A DNA stretch of 5,943 nt from an uncultured Sphingobacteriaceae bacterium (GTDB lineage Bacteria > Bacteroidota > Bacteroidia > Sphingobacteriales > Sphingobacteriaceae), in assembly GCA_937875035.1 (NCBI GenBank), contig CALNCF010000451.1:1-5943 (forward strand), in the 5' to 3' direction. Positions 1 through 5,943 of the stretch are shown here, in pieces. A program made the position numbers and the translations under genes. A model generated the notes under the pieces. That model was not told the DNA's origin. It ran no database searches and saw only the letters and a list, made by a program, of their open reading frames with translations. Position 1 is the first letter of the stretch. The number at the start of each line of letters is the position of its first letter.

Positions 1-709
1 TGACCACAGTGGCCATGAATATCGTAACCAATATCGGCGCGCCGTCGTAAACATCGGGCGTCCAGAAATGGAAAGGCGCCGCGGAAACCTTAAAGCCCAG
101 TCCGACGATCATCATTAAAACACCTGCATAAAATACCGGGGAGATGTCGCCATTGCTTAAGCGCAGGGCGTTACCGATCTGGTCGAGGTCGAAAGAGCCG
201 GTCACGCCATAGATCAGCGCGATACCGAACAACAGGAAGCCTGTCGCGAAACAACCCATCAGGAAATACTTCAGGGCCGCTTCATTCGATAGCAGGTTCT
301 TCTTCTTGATGCCCGCCAGGATATACATACATACCGACATGATCTCGATACCGATGAACAGCATGGCGAGATTCTGGAACGATACCATCGCGAATACACC
401 AACCAGCGAGAACAGCATCAGCGCGATGTATTCGGCAACGTTGCTGCTGATCTTTTCGAAGTAATCTTTCGAAAGTACCAGGATGAGGATGGAAGTAAGA
501 ATGGTAAGCGCCATAAAGACGATCGCGTAGTTATCTACGAAGATCATCCGGTTATAATAATAGAAGTTCGTGTTCCAGTCGTTCAGCGTCAGCGCGAGCG
601 AAGCAAGCAGGGCCAGGACAGAAACAGGAAGCAACATTTTGTTCGCCTTGTATACGCCAAGGAACAGAACCACGATTGCTACTAATGATATAATTACAAT
701 TGCCGACAT
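1..709 (-). CDS. nuoN: NADH-quinone oxidoreductase subunit N, N-terminal part (3' end outside window)
   Basis: NuoN is one of three antiporter-like proton-pumping subunits of the complex I membrane arm. I translated an open frame from ATG at 709 to the window edge: 236 residues with no stop, about half of the usual 450-500 residue protein. It starts MSAIVIISLVAIVVLF and is a succession of hydrophobic helices. Key family residues are visible: Glu122 in the GIEIMSVCMY helix (matching the conserved TM5 glutamate of antiporter-like subunits), Glu143 and Lys147 in SNEAALKYFL, and Lys207 in GFKVSAAPFHFWTPDVYDGAP (the TM7 pumping lysine, about K217 in E. coli). The conserved quinone-oxidoreductase/antiporter signature around residues 203-225 is intact. 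No Shine-Dalgarno is seen; the leader is A-rich (eight A's, then TATAA before ATG). It lies 57 nt downstream of nuoM and is the last gene of the usual nuo order. The C-terminal half lies beyond position 1. Confidence 0.95.
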   Translation of the reverse strand, partial: MSAIVIISLVAIVVLFLGVYKANKMLLPVSVLALLASLALTLNDWNTNFYYYNRMIFVDNYAIVFMALTILTSILILVLSKDYFEKISSNVAEYIALMLFSLVGVFAMVSFQNLAMLFIGIEIMSVCMYILAGIKKKNLLSNEAALKYFLMGCFATGFLLFGIALIYGVTGSFDLDQIGNALRLSNGDISPVFYAGVLMMIVGLGFKVSAAPFHFWTPDVYDGAPILVTIFMATVV

Positions 710-725
710 TTATATTTTTTTTATG

Positions 726-746
726 CTGATGAGTCTGGCTCACCAG
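726..746 (-). other. intercistronic stem-loop between nuoM and nuoN
   Basis: In the mRNA sense the sequence reads CTGGTGAG, loop CCAGA, CTCATCAG: eight consecutive pairs, one of them G-U. It lies 20 nt past the nuoM stop and ends 16 nt before the nuoN ATG. It is followed by A's rather than U's, so it is not an intrinsic terminator for the nuo transcript. A role in mRNA stability or in tuning nuoN translation is inference only. Confidence 0.5.
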
Positions 747-766
747 GATGCTTATCCGGTATTTTT

Positions 767-2233
767 TTATTTAATGAAGGATGCTTTCGCGCTTACCTGC
801 TGAAGCAGGTTCTGCACTGCCGCTTCCGACACATGAGTGAGCGGCGCCGGGTATACCCCTACCACGATCACGACAATAACAATAACATATAATACAACCC
901 GCTCTGACGAACGGATATCAGTGAACGTAGCTGTAAGCGCGTTGCTTTCGCCCAGCATGGTGCGCTGGTACATCCGCAGCATATACACGGCACCGAGAAT
1001 AATGGTAAGACCCGCGAAGGCTCCTGCCCATACATTGTATTTGTACACTCCGAGGAGCAATAAGAATTCACCGATAAAGCCATTGGTCAGGGGAAGCGCC
1101 ACGCTGCCCATCATGATCACCACGAAACAGATAGCCAAAACCGGGGCCTTATGAATGATACCTCCGAGCTTAGCGATCTCGCGGGTATTCATACGTTGCT
1201 CAATAACAGAGATGATGAAGAACAGGCCGACTACGTTGATACCGTGGTTCAGCATCTGGATCATCGCGCCCTGCATTGCCTGCGTATTCAGCGCAAACAC
1301 CCCGGCTGTGATCAGTCCGACGTGAGCGATAGAGGAATAAGCGATCAGGCGTTTCATGTCTTTCTGCATAAACGCGATCACCGAAGCGTATACAATACCA
1401 ATTACACACAGTGTAACTACAAGGCATGACCAATGCTCTGCACCCAGCGGAACGATCGGCAGGATCCAGCGGATCACACCGTACACCCCCATCTTCAGCA
1501 TGATACCTGAAAGAAGCATCGTAGCCGGGGTCGGGGCCTCGGTATAAGTATCCGGCTGCCAGGTATGGAAAGGGAACACCGGGATCTTAATGGCGAACGC
1601 CAGGAAGAACATCCAGAAGATCCAGCTCTGTGTGGCAGCGTCTAAATCCAGCGCATAGAATGCCGCGATATCGAAGGTATGGTTGCCGGGCGTTTGCAGG
1701 TACAGGTAAACAAGACCGACCAGCGTGAACAAGCTTCCGAGGATCGTATAAATGAAAAACTTAAAGGTCACCTTTACCCTGTTCTCTCCACCCCATATAC
1801 CTGAGAGGAAATACACCGGGATCAGCGCCAGCTCCCATGCCGTATAGAACAGGAAACCGTCGAGCGCAACAAATACACCGATCAGACCAGCCTGCATAGC
1901 CAGCATCAGCGAATAAAAAACAGAAGGGTTCTTGTATTCGTGGCGGAAGGTTGATAATACGATCAGCGGTAAGAGGAATGTGGTAAGCAATACCATCAGC
2001 AGGCTGATACCATCCATACCCACTTTAAAATGAATGCCCAAGGAGCTTACCCATGGGATGTTCACCAGGAACTGGGTGCTGGCATCGGGAACAAAATTCA
2101 CGAGCGCCGACACGGCCAATGCAAGTTCGATCAGCGTAAAAGCCAATGCCGCTTTCTTTACCTGCTCAGCTTTAAGGGCCAGTAACAACAGGGAGGCCAG
2201 TAAAGGAAATAGAAGTAGTATAACTGTTATCAT
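767..2233 (-). CDS. nuoM: NADH-quinone oxidoreductase subunit M
   Basis: NuoM is the central antiporter-like subunit of the complex I membrane arm and forms one proton channel. From ATG at 2233 the product is 488 residues, close to the family's usual length of about 480-510 with 14 membrane helices. Diagnostic residues (488-aa numbering): Glu134 in the TAWELALIPVYFL motif (TM5 glutamate), Lys216 in FAIKIPVFPFHTWQPDTYTEAP (TM7 pumping lysine), Lys247 in GIMLKMGVYG (TM8 lysine), the QKDMKRLIAYSSIAHVG segment near 290-306, and Glu389 in NGFIGEFLLLLG (TM12 glutamate that replaces lysine in NuoM). These separate it from NuoL and NuoN. A TTG codon directly upstream (2234-2236) could extend it by one residue; ATG is preferred, although no Shine-Dalgarno decides it. 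It begins 10 nt after the nuoL stop, consistent with coupled translation, and ends with TAA. No damage is seen. Confidence 0.97.
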   Translation of the reverse strand: MITVILLLFPLLASLLLLALKAEQVKKAALAFTLIELALAVSALVNFVPDASTQFLVNIPWVSSLGIHFKVGMDGISLLMVLLTTFLLPLIVLSTFRHEYKNPSVFYSLMLAMQAGLIGVFVALDGFLFYTAWELALIPVYFLSGIWGGENRVKVTFKFFIYTILGSLFTLVGLVYLYLQTPGNHTFDIAAFYALDLDAATQSWIFWMFFLAFAIKIPVFPFHTWQPDTYTEAPTPATMLLSGIMLKMGVYGVIRWILPIVPLGAEHWSCLVVTLCVIGIVYASVIAFMQKDMKRLIAYSSIAHVGLITAGVFALNTQAMQGAMIQMLNHGINVVGLFFIISVIEQRMNTREIAKLGGIIHKAPVLAICFVVIMMGSVALPLTNGFIGEFLLLLGVYKYNVWAGAFAGLTIILGAVYMLRMYQRTMLGESNALTATFTDIRSSERVVLYVIVIVVIVVGVYPAPLTHVSEAAVQNLLQQVSAKASFIK

Positions 2234-2243
2234 CAATCTAAGC

Positions 2244-4151
2244 TTACATTAAAAAGAAATTCAATACCATGATCAGGATAATACCAATAACCATCGCAAA
2301 AATATAGAAGCCGGTATAGCCGGTCTGGAGCAGGCGAAGGTTCTTAGAGCCTTCCATCACCGCTTTTCCAAAGCCGTTCACCACGCCGTCGATACCGCTC
2401 TTGTCGATCACTTTATAAAAGAAATCAGAAAGCGCATCCAATGGTTTTCTGAATAAATTATCATATAGTTCATCTACATAGAACTTGTTGTATGAAGCCG
2501 CCTGCAGGGCCGGAAGCCGGGTACCCTCCGCAGCCGGAACCTCCGATTTCTTTACATATTTTGTATAGGCAAAGAAGATAGAGATGAGCACCCCGAGCAT
2601 TGATACACCCATCAATACAAATTCGGTGGTGTGATCGAGTGTCAGCCCGGGAATATAGGCGCTCGCATAAGTAAACACCGGGGCCAGGTAATGATGCAGG
2701 CTTTCGCCTCCACCCAGCACATGCGGAATATTGACGAAGCCACCGATCACCGACAATACCGCCAGTACGATAAGTGGAATGGTCATGTTCTTAGGCGATT
2801 CGTGCAGGTGATGCTGTTGCTCATGCGTACCACGGAACCCTCCGTAAAAGGTCAGGAATATCATGCGGAACATATAGAATGCTGTTAGCAAGGCACCCAC
2901 TACCCCTAATCCCCATAATACCGGGCTATGCTCGTACGCATGCGCCAGGATCTCATCCTTGGAAAAGAAACCGGAGAAAGGCGGCAGACCTGAAATCGCA
3001 AAGGTAGCCAGCAACATGGTGATAAAGGTAACCGGAAGGGCTTTCTTCAACCCACCCATCTTACGCATATCCTGCTCGCCGCTCATGGCATGGATAACAC
3101 TACCCGCACCTAAGAACAGCAGGGCCTTAAAGAACGCGTGTGTCATCAGGTGAAACACGGAACCGGTAAAGGCGCCCACACCCAAGCCCAGGAACATATA
3201 GCCCAGCTGGCTCACGGTTGAATAGGCCAGCACTTTCTTAATATCTGTTTGTGTCAATGCGATCAGCGCCGCGAAGATCGCCGTAGCCACCCCGATAACA
3301 GCGATCACATCCATGGTGAAAGGAGCAAGCACGAACATCGCGCTCGAACGTGCGATCATGTAAATACCGGCCGTTACCATGGTTGCCGCGTGGATCAGGG
3401 CAGATACCGGTGTCGGACCCGCCATCGCATCGGGCAGCCAGGTATAAAGCGGCAGCTGCGCGCTCTTACCGGTAGCACCGATGAACAACAATAAAGTGAT
3501 CGCAGTCAGCACCGTGTCACCCTGTACAAAGCCTGCAGCCCTTGGTAATACTTCGGCAAAGGAAACGCTTCCGAAGGTATTGAAGATCAGGAACACGCCC
3601 AGCAAAAAGCCCAGGTCGCCGATACGGTTCATAATAAATGCCTTCTTAGCGGCATTGTTATACTCCTGCTTTTTGAACCAGAAGCCGATCAGCAGGTATG
3701 AGCAAAGCCCTACCCCTTCCCAGCCAATGAACATGATAACATAGTTCGCGCCCAGCACCAGCAGCATCATGAAGAACACGAACAGGTTCAGGTAAGCGAA
3801 ATACCGCGCGAAGCCTTCATCATCATGCATATACCCGATGGAATACACATGAATGAGGAAGCCCACACCGGTAATGATGAGGAGCATCAGCACAGAGAGC
3901 GGGTCCACCAGGAACGAAAAGGGAATATGAAGATTCCCTGCCGAGATCCAGCTGAACAGCTCGATGGTAAACGATTTTGTTTCGCCGGCACGCAGCTCAA
4001 AGAAGATGCACAGGCTCAGTATAAATGAAACCAGGATGGCAGCGCTTCCTACCACTCCTGCTACACTTTTAGGCAAACGGTTCCGGCCGATGCCATTGAT
4101 CAGGAAACCGATCAGCGGCAGGATGGGAATTAACCAAACAAGTTGTATCAT
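2244..4151 (-). CDS. nuoL: NADH-quinone oxidoreductase subunit L
   Basis: NuoL is the most distal antiporter-like proton pump of complex I. It also supplies the long amphipathic lateral helix that runs along the membrane arm. The product is 635 residues, in the family's range of about 600-680. The pumping set is complete: Glu145 in GWEGVGLCSYLLIGFW, Asp179 in NRIGDLGF, Lys229 in GKSAQLPLYTWLPDAMAGP, His254, His334 and His338, Lys342 in HAFFKALLFLGAGS, and Lys398/Asp399 in SGLPPFSGFFSKDE. Residues 440-452 form a His/Gln-rich loop (HEQQHHLHE) I associate with Bacteroidota NuoL. Residues about 552-600 (NKFYVDELYDNLFRKP and after) match the lateral-helix region, followed by a final membrane helix at about 612-633. 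ATG at 4151 is the natural start, with an A/T-rich leader and no clear Shine-Dalgarno. It lies 58 nt after nuoK and 10 nt before nuoM. The frame is intact throughout. Confidence 0.98.
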   Translation of the reverse strand: MIQLVWLIPILPLIGFLINGIGRNRLPKSVAGVVGSAAILVSFILSLCIFFELRAGETKSFTIELFSWISAGNLHIPFSFLVDPLSVLMLLIITGVGFLIHVYSIGYMHDDEGFARYFAYLNLFVFFMMLLVLGANYVIMFIGWEGVGLCSYLLIGFWFKKQEYNNAAKKAFIMNRIGDLGFLLGVFLIFNTFGSVSFAEVLPRAAGFVQGDTVLTAITLLLFIGATGKSAQLPLYTWLPDAMAGPTPVSALIHAATMVTAGIYMIARSSAMFVLAPFTMDVIAVIGVATAIFAALIALTQTDIKKVLAYSTVSQLGYMFLGLGVGAFTGSVFHLMTHAFFKALLFLGAGSVIHAMSGEQDMRKMGGLKKALPVTFITMLLATFAISGLPPFSGFFSKDEILAHAYEHSPVLWGLGVVGALLTAFYMFRMIFLTFYGGFRGTHEQQHHLHESPKNMTIPLIVLAVLSVIGGFVNIPHVLGGGESLHHYLAPVFTYASAYIPGLTLDHTTEFVLMGVSMLGVLISIFFAYTKYVKKSEVPAAEGTRLPALQAASYNKFYVDELYDNLFRKPLDALSDFFYKVIDKSGIDGVVNGFGKAVMEGSKNLRLLQTGYTGFYIFAMVIGIILIMVLNFFLM

Positions 4152-4180
4152 AATATCTAATCAAATATGGGTATGCAGGT

Positions 4181-4200
4181 ATAAAGCGTATCCGCTTTAC
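4181..4200 (-). other. intercistronic stem-loop between nuoK and nuoL
   Basis: In the mRNA sense the sequence reads GTAAAGCG, loop GATA, CGCTTTAT: seven Watson-Crick pairs plus a closing G-U pair. It starts 9 nt after the nuoK stop and ends 29 nt before the nuoL ATG. No U-run follows, so termination is unlikely. Function is unknown; it is one of four hairpins found in the longer spacers of this operon. Confidence 0.5.
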
Positions 4201-4209
4201 GGTCCCTTT

Positions 4210-4539
4210 TTATCCTTTTAATCTGTTCAAAAAATTAACATCGATCGAACGGGTATTCCGGTAGATCATCACGATGATCGCCAGGCCCACGGCTACTTCC
4301 GCAGCAGCTACGGCCATAATAAAGAAAACGAAGATCTGCCCGGCCGGATCGCCCCGGTATGCCGAGAAAGCCGCCAGCAGCAGGTTCACCGCGTTCAGCA
4401 TCAGCTCTACCGACATGAAGATCACGATCGCGTTCCTGCGTACCAGTACGCCCATCACACCGATCACAAAAAGCAGCGAGCTCAGCACCAGGTAATGATC
4501 TAAAGGAACCGCCTGGATTTGTTGTGTAATATTTTCCAT
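4210..4539 (-). CDS. nuoK: NADH-quinone oxidoreductase subunit K
   Basis: NuoK is a small three-helix subunit related to MrpC. It sits between NuoJ and NuoN and carries two membrane glutamates of the connecting proton path. The product is 109 residues against a usual 100-105; the slight excess is in the N-terminal tail. Predicted helices lie at about 17-36, 38-60 and 68-93. The two essential glutamates are present: Glu45 in FMSVELMLNAVNLL (E. coli E36) and Glu81 in AVAAAEVAVGLAIIV (E. coli E72). The ATG at 4539 follows the nuoJ stop by 8 nt, so translation is probably coupled; upstream there is only an AAGAAAGA-like purine stretch inside the nuoJ end. If the broken nuoJ frame is read literally, it runs through most of nuoK in another frame. 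The nuoK reading is the real one because it carries the family motifs. Confidence 0.97.
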   Translation of the reverse strand: MENITQQIQAVPLDHYLVLSSLLFVIGVMGVLVRRNAIVIFMSVELMLNAVNLLLAAFSAYRGDPAGQIFVFFIMAVAAAEVAVGLAIIVMIYRNTRSIDVNFLNRLKG

Positions 4540-4547
4540 TCGTATAA

Positions 4548-5038
4548 TTAATCTTTCTTAGCCAGTAATACAGCGCCGACCATAGCAGAAAGCAACAGGA
4601 TGGACGCCAGCTCAAACGGCAATAAAAACTCTTTGAATAATACCCTGCCCAGGTTCTGCACCAAGCCGGTCTCGGGCTTTGCCAGTACAAAGCCTTCGGA
4701 CGATACGCCTGTCTGCCTGCACCCACCAGCGTAACCAGCAACAAGCCGGCAGCGATCACCCCGGCGAACTTGACCAAGGTGGATTTTTGCGGCTCGAGAT
4801 CCTTACCCAGGTTCAGGAACATGATGGCAAAGATGATAAGCACCATGATGGCGCCCATGTAAACAATAAAGTTGACCACGGCCAGAAACTGTGCATTCAG
4901 TAATACATAGTGACAGGTAATGCTGAAAAAGGTCATCACCATATACAGGGCACTGTGGATCGGGTTTTTGGCGAATACCGTCATCGTTGCGAAGATGACC
5001 GTAAGCGCGGCTAGCAGGTAAAATATCGATTGGTTCAT
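4548..5038 (-). CDS. nuoJ: NADH-quinone oxidoreductase subunit J, frameshifted in the sequence as given
   Basis: NuoJ is a five-helix membrane-arm subunit beside NuoH, NuoA and NuoK; its third helix takes part in coupling. The N-terminal part from ATG at 5038 is clear family sequence: NPIHSALYMVMTFFSITCHY, LNAQFLAVVNFIVYMGAIMV (residues 48-67) and IIFAIMFLNLGKDLEP, reliable to about Gln110 (codon 4709-4711). Beyond that the same frame becomes Trp-, Arg- and Cys-rich non-family sequence and runs on to 4235 inside nuoK, giving a 267-residue ORF. The proper C-terminus continues in the -1 frame, roughly from 4712 down to a TAA at 4548-4550, and includes GLVQNLGRVLFKEFLLPFEL and LLLSAMVGAVLLAKKD, typical of NuoJ ends. 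Joined, the two parts make about 164-165 residues, the normal family length. The net change is one base missing modulo three, for example loss of 1 or 4 bases. Sequencing or assembly error, or a recent mutation, are both possible. The annotated span is the gene's natural extent; an automated caller may give 4235-5038 or a pseudogene. Confidence 0.9.
4690..4740 (-). other. frameshift zone in nuoJ, at an imperfect tetranucleotide repeat
   Basis: The switch between the two NuoJ frames falls in this interval. Sense-strand sequence around 4707-4720 reads GCAG GCAG ACAG GCG, an imperfect 4-nt repeat. Loss of one 4-nt unit, or of a single base, would give the observed -1 phase. No stop codon in either frame narrows the position, so the limits rest on where family-like protein sequence ends (V-G-A-G-R-Q, residues 105-110) and resumes (about S-S-E-G-F-V-L-A-K-P). 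No classical X-XXY-YYZ slippery heptamer is visible, so programmed frameshifting is not supported. Confidence 0.8.
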
Positions 5039-5040
5039 TT

Positions 5041-5053
5041 AAGACTTCGTCTT
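5041..5053 (-). other. short stem-loop directly upstream of nuoJ
   Basis: In the mRNA sense it reads AAGAC, loop GAA, GTCTT: five pairs closed over a three-base loop. It ends only 2 nt before the nuoJ ATG, so it lies inside the ribosome-binding footprint and could lower initiation. On the opposite strand the same repeat is followed by T's, but nothing is encoded there that would need terminating. The stem is short, so chance is possible. Confidence 0.35.
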
Positions 5054-5093
5054 TTTATGATCGTGTCAAAATTATAAATTGATTTAGCGTGAT

Positions 5094-5588
5094 CTATTTC
5101 AGGGGAGCTTCCAGCAGCTTGTCTTTCCCGAAAATAAATGTATCTCTGCTGTAATTCGCTTTGGTGATGTCGCCATCCAGGTAGATCGCCTCTTTCGGAC
5201 AAGCCTCTTCACAAAATCCGCAGAAAATGCAACGCAGCATATTGATCTCGTACACCGCGGCGTATTTCTCTTCACGGTACAGGTTTTCTTCCCCCGGCTG
5301 ACGCTCAGCAGCGGTCATGGTGATCGCTTCCGCAGGACAGGACAAAGCGCACAAGCCACAGGCTGTGCAACGCTCACGTCCCTCTTCATCCCTCTTCAAA
5401 GAATGCTGTCCCCGGAAATTTTCGGAGAACTCTCTTTTTACTTCCGGATAAAAGATGGTCTGTTTCTTTTTAAAGAAGTGACCCAAGGTAATAGCCAGCC
5501 CGTGAACGATCGCCGGGAGATACATGCGCTCCCAGAAGGTCATTTCTTTCTGCTCTATTACTTTTCTCCTGTTGGTTAATGAATTCAT
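5094..5588 (-). CDS. nuoI: NADH-quinone oxidoreductase subunit I (8Fe-8S ferredoxin-type)
   Basis: NuoI is the peripheral-arm subunit carrying two 4Fe-4S clusters (N6a, N6b) that pass electrons to the terminal cluster N2 in NuoB. The product is 164 residues, normal for the family (about 150-185). Two ferredoxin motifs are complete: Cys74-x2-Cys77-x2-Cys80-x3-Cys84-Pro (CTACGLCALSCPAEAI) and Cys120-x2-Cys123-x2-Cys126-x3-Cys130-Pro (CIFCGFCEEACPKEAI). As is usual, the fourth cysteine of each motif ligates the other cluster. The N-terminal segment at about 17-40 (TFWERMYLPAIVHGLAITLG) matches the amphipathic anchor helices that hold NuoI to the membrane arm. ATG at 5588 is chosen because an AGGA lies 6 nt upstream; Met16 is an alternative without such support. 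It sits 51 nt after nuoH and 55 nt before nuoJ and ends with TAG. Confidence 0.97.
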   Translation of the reverse strand: MNSLTNRRKVIEQKEMTFWERMYLPAIVHGLAITLGHFFKKKQTIFYPEVKREFSENFRGQHSLKRDEEGRERCTACGLCALSCPAEAITMTAAERQPGEENLYREEKYAAVYEINMLRCIFCGFCEEACPKEAIYLDGDITKANYSRDTFIFGKDKLLEAPLK

Positions 5589-5594
5589 TTCGTA

Positions 5595-5598
5595 TCCT
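5595..5598 (-). promoter_or_regulatory. ribosome binding site of nuoI
   Basis: AGGA in the mRNA sense, 6 nt before the nuoI ATG (context ACAGGATACGAAATG). It is the only convincing Shine-Dalgarno in the window; the other five complete starts have A/T-rich leaders. It supports the 5588 start over the internal Met16. Confidence 0.6.
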
Positions 5599-5605
5599 GT
5601 TGATT

Positions 5606-5637
5606 ATGCAGCTGAAGCTTTTCAATGCTTCCTGCAT
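5606..5637 (-). other. intercistronic stem-loop between nuoH and nuoI
   Basis: This is the strongest hairpin in the window. In the mRNA sense the 5' arm is ATGCAG followed by GAAGC, the loop is ATTGAAAA, and the 3' arm is GCTTC, a two-base AG bulge, then CTGCAT. That makes eleven Watson-Crick pairs. It starts 2 nt after the nuoH stop and ends 7 nt upstream of the AGGA of nuoI. No U-run follows, so read-through is expected. It could protect the upstream message from 3' exonucleases or tune NuoI output; both are inference. Confidence 0.55.
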
Positions 5638-5639
5638 CA

Positions 5640-5943
5640 TTATCCTTTAATCAAAATTACAATCCCGGTAATGGCGATGTTCGCAATGGCCAGGGGAATC
5701 AGTATTCTCCATCCCAGCTTCATCAGCTGGTCGTAACGGAACCTCGGTATGGTCCAGCGAACCCAGATGAAGAAGAAAATAAAGAAGAAGATCTTCATGA
5801 AGAACGCGATCACACCTAAAACGGCTACCAGGTTCGGGTTAGCGATCATGCTCATGAACGGGAAATTATACCCGCCGAAATAAAGCGTGGAGATGATCGC
5901 CGATGAAGCAAACATATTGATGTACTCGGAAAAGAGGTAGAAG
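5640..5943 (-). CDS. nuoH: NADH-quinone oxidoreductase subunit H, C-terminal part (5' end outside window)
   Basis: NuoH is the membrane-arm subunit that forms much of the quinone-binding chamber and links quinone reduction to the first proton path. The open frame enters from the window edge without a start and ends with TAA at 5640-5642, giving the last 100 residues of a protein usually about 330-350 long. The fragment begins FYLFSEYINMFASSAIISTLYFGGY, the conserved (A/S)EY-N-M segment with its glutamate (fragment residue 6). It continues through the final two membrane helices, with the family C-terminal signature WVRWTIPRFRYDQLMKLGWR at about 60-79 and IPLAIANI after it. A Met codon at 5913-5915 lies inside the conserved segment and is not the true start. 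The order nuoH then nuoI is the usual one. The frame is intact in the visible part. Confidence 0.96.
   Translation of the reverse strand, partial: FYLFSEYINMFASSAIISTLYFGGYNFPFMSMIANPNLVAVLGVIAFFMKIFFFIFFFIWVRWTIPRFRYDQLMKLGWRILIPLAIANIAITGIVILIKG

Noticed and set aside
440..560. A possible additional small gene inside nuoN
   Set aside because: The continuous nuoN frame with family motifs accounts for the whole interval.
726..746. Hairpin in the nuoM-nuoN spacer as a transcription terminator
   Set aside because: It is followed by an A-run, not a U-run, in the transcribed direction, and nuoN follows at once. On the other strand the T-run is about 15 nt away.
570..803. Plus-strand ORFs such as 570-803, 837-1154 and 3249-3494
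   Set aside because: They lie opposite well-supported nuo genes, show no family motifs and have low-complexity composition typical of antisense shadows.
2234..2236. TTG directly before the nuoM ATG as an alternative start (489 residues)
   Set aside because: It adds one residue, there is no Shine-Dalgarno to favour it, and ATG at 2233 is the simpler choice.
4690..4740. Programmed -1 ribosomal frameshifting in nuoJ
   Set aside because: No slippery heptamer is visible near the junction, and I know of no family precedent in nuoJ; a sequence error or mutation explains it better.
5067..5074. TAATTTTG in the mRNA sense, matching the Bacteroidota -7 promoter element TAnnTTTG, upstream of nuoJ
   Set aside because: No TTTG-like -33 element lies about 19-21 nt upstream, and A/T-rich spacers give such matches by chance, so an internal promoter is not supported.

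Overview
The window is a stretch of a bacterial respiratory complex I (NADH:quinone oxidoreductase, type 1) operon. Every gene lies on the minus strand, so transcription runs from high to low coordinates in the order nuoH (C-terminal part only), nuoI, nuoJ, nuoK, nuoL, nuoM, nuoN (N-terminal part only). This is the canonical H-I-J-K-L-M-N order. Protein style (for example the His-rich HEQQHHLHE loop in NuoL and the FHFWTPDVYDGAP segment in NuoN), A/T-rich leaders mostly lacking a Shine-Dalgarno sequence, and roughly balanced base composition suggest Bacteroidota, possibly a Chitinophagaceae-like lineage. That placement is inference from memory of the families, not a search.

Layout from high to low coordinates: nuoH tail (5640-5943, cut by the window edge), nuoI (5094-5588, two 4Fe-4S motifs), nuoJ (4548-5038, reading frame broken near 4690-4740), nuoK (4210-4539), nuoL (2244-4151), nuoM (767-2233) and the nuoN N-terminal 236 residues (1-709, cut by the edge). 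J-K and L-M are almost abutting (8 and 10 nt). The H-I, I-J, K-L and M-N spacers are 51-58 nt, and each holds an inverted repeat able to form a stem-loop in the mRNA. No region above 300 bases lacks a gene.

Together the products form the membrane arm and its link to the peripheral arm. NuoI carries electrons through clusters N6a/N6b toward quinone, and NuoH forms much of the quinone chamber and the first proton path. NuoJ and NuoK form the connecting helices, and NuoL, NuoM and NuoN are the three antiporter-like proton-pumping subunits. The key charged residues are present in every complete subunit and in the visible part of NuoN.

I see no novel system here. The points worth a second look are the nuoJ frameshift and the recurring intercistronic hairpins. 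No promoter, transcription terminator, tRNA, mobile element or CRISPR array could be supported.
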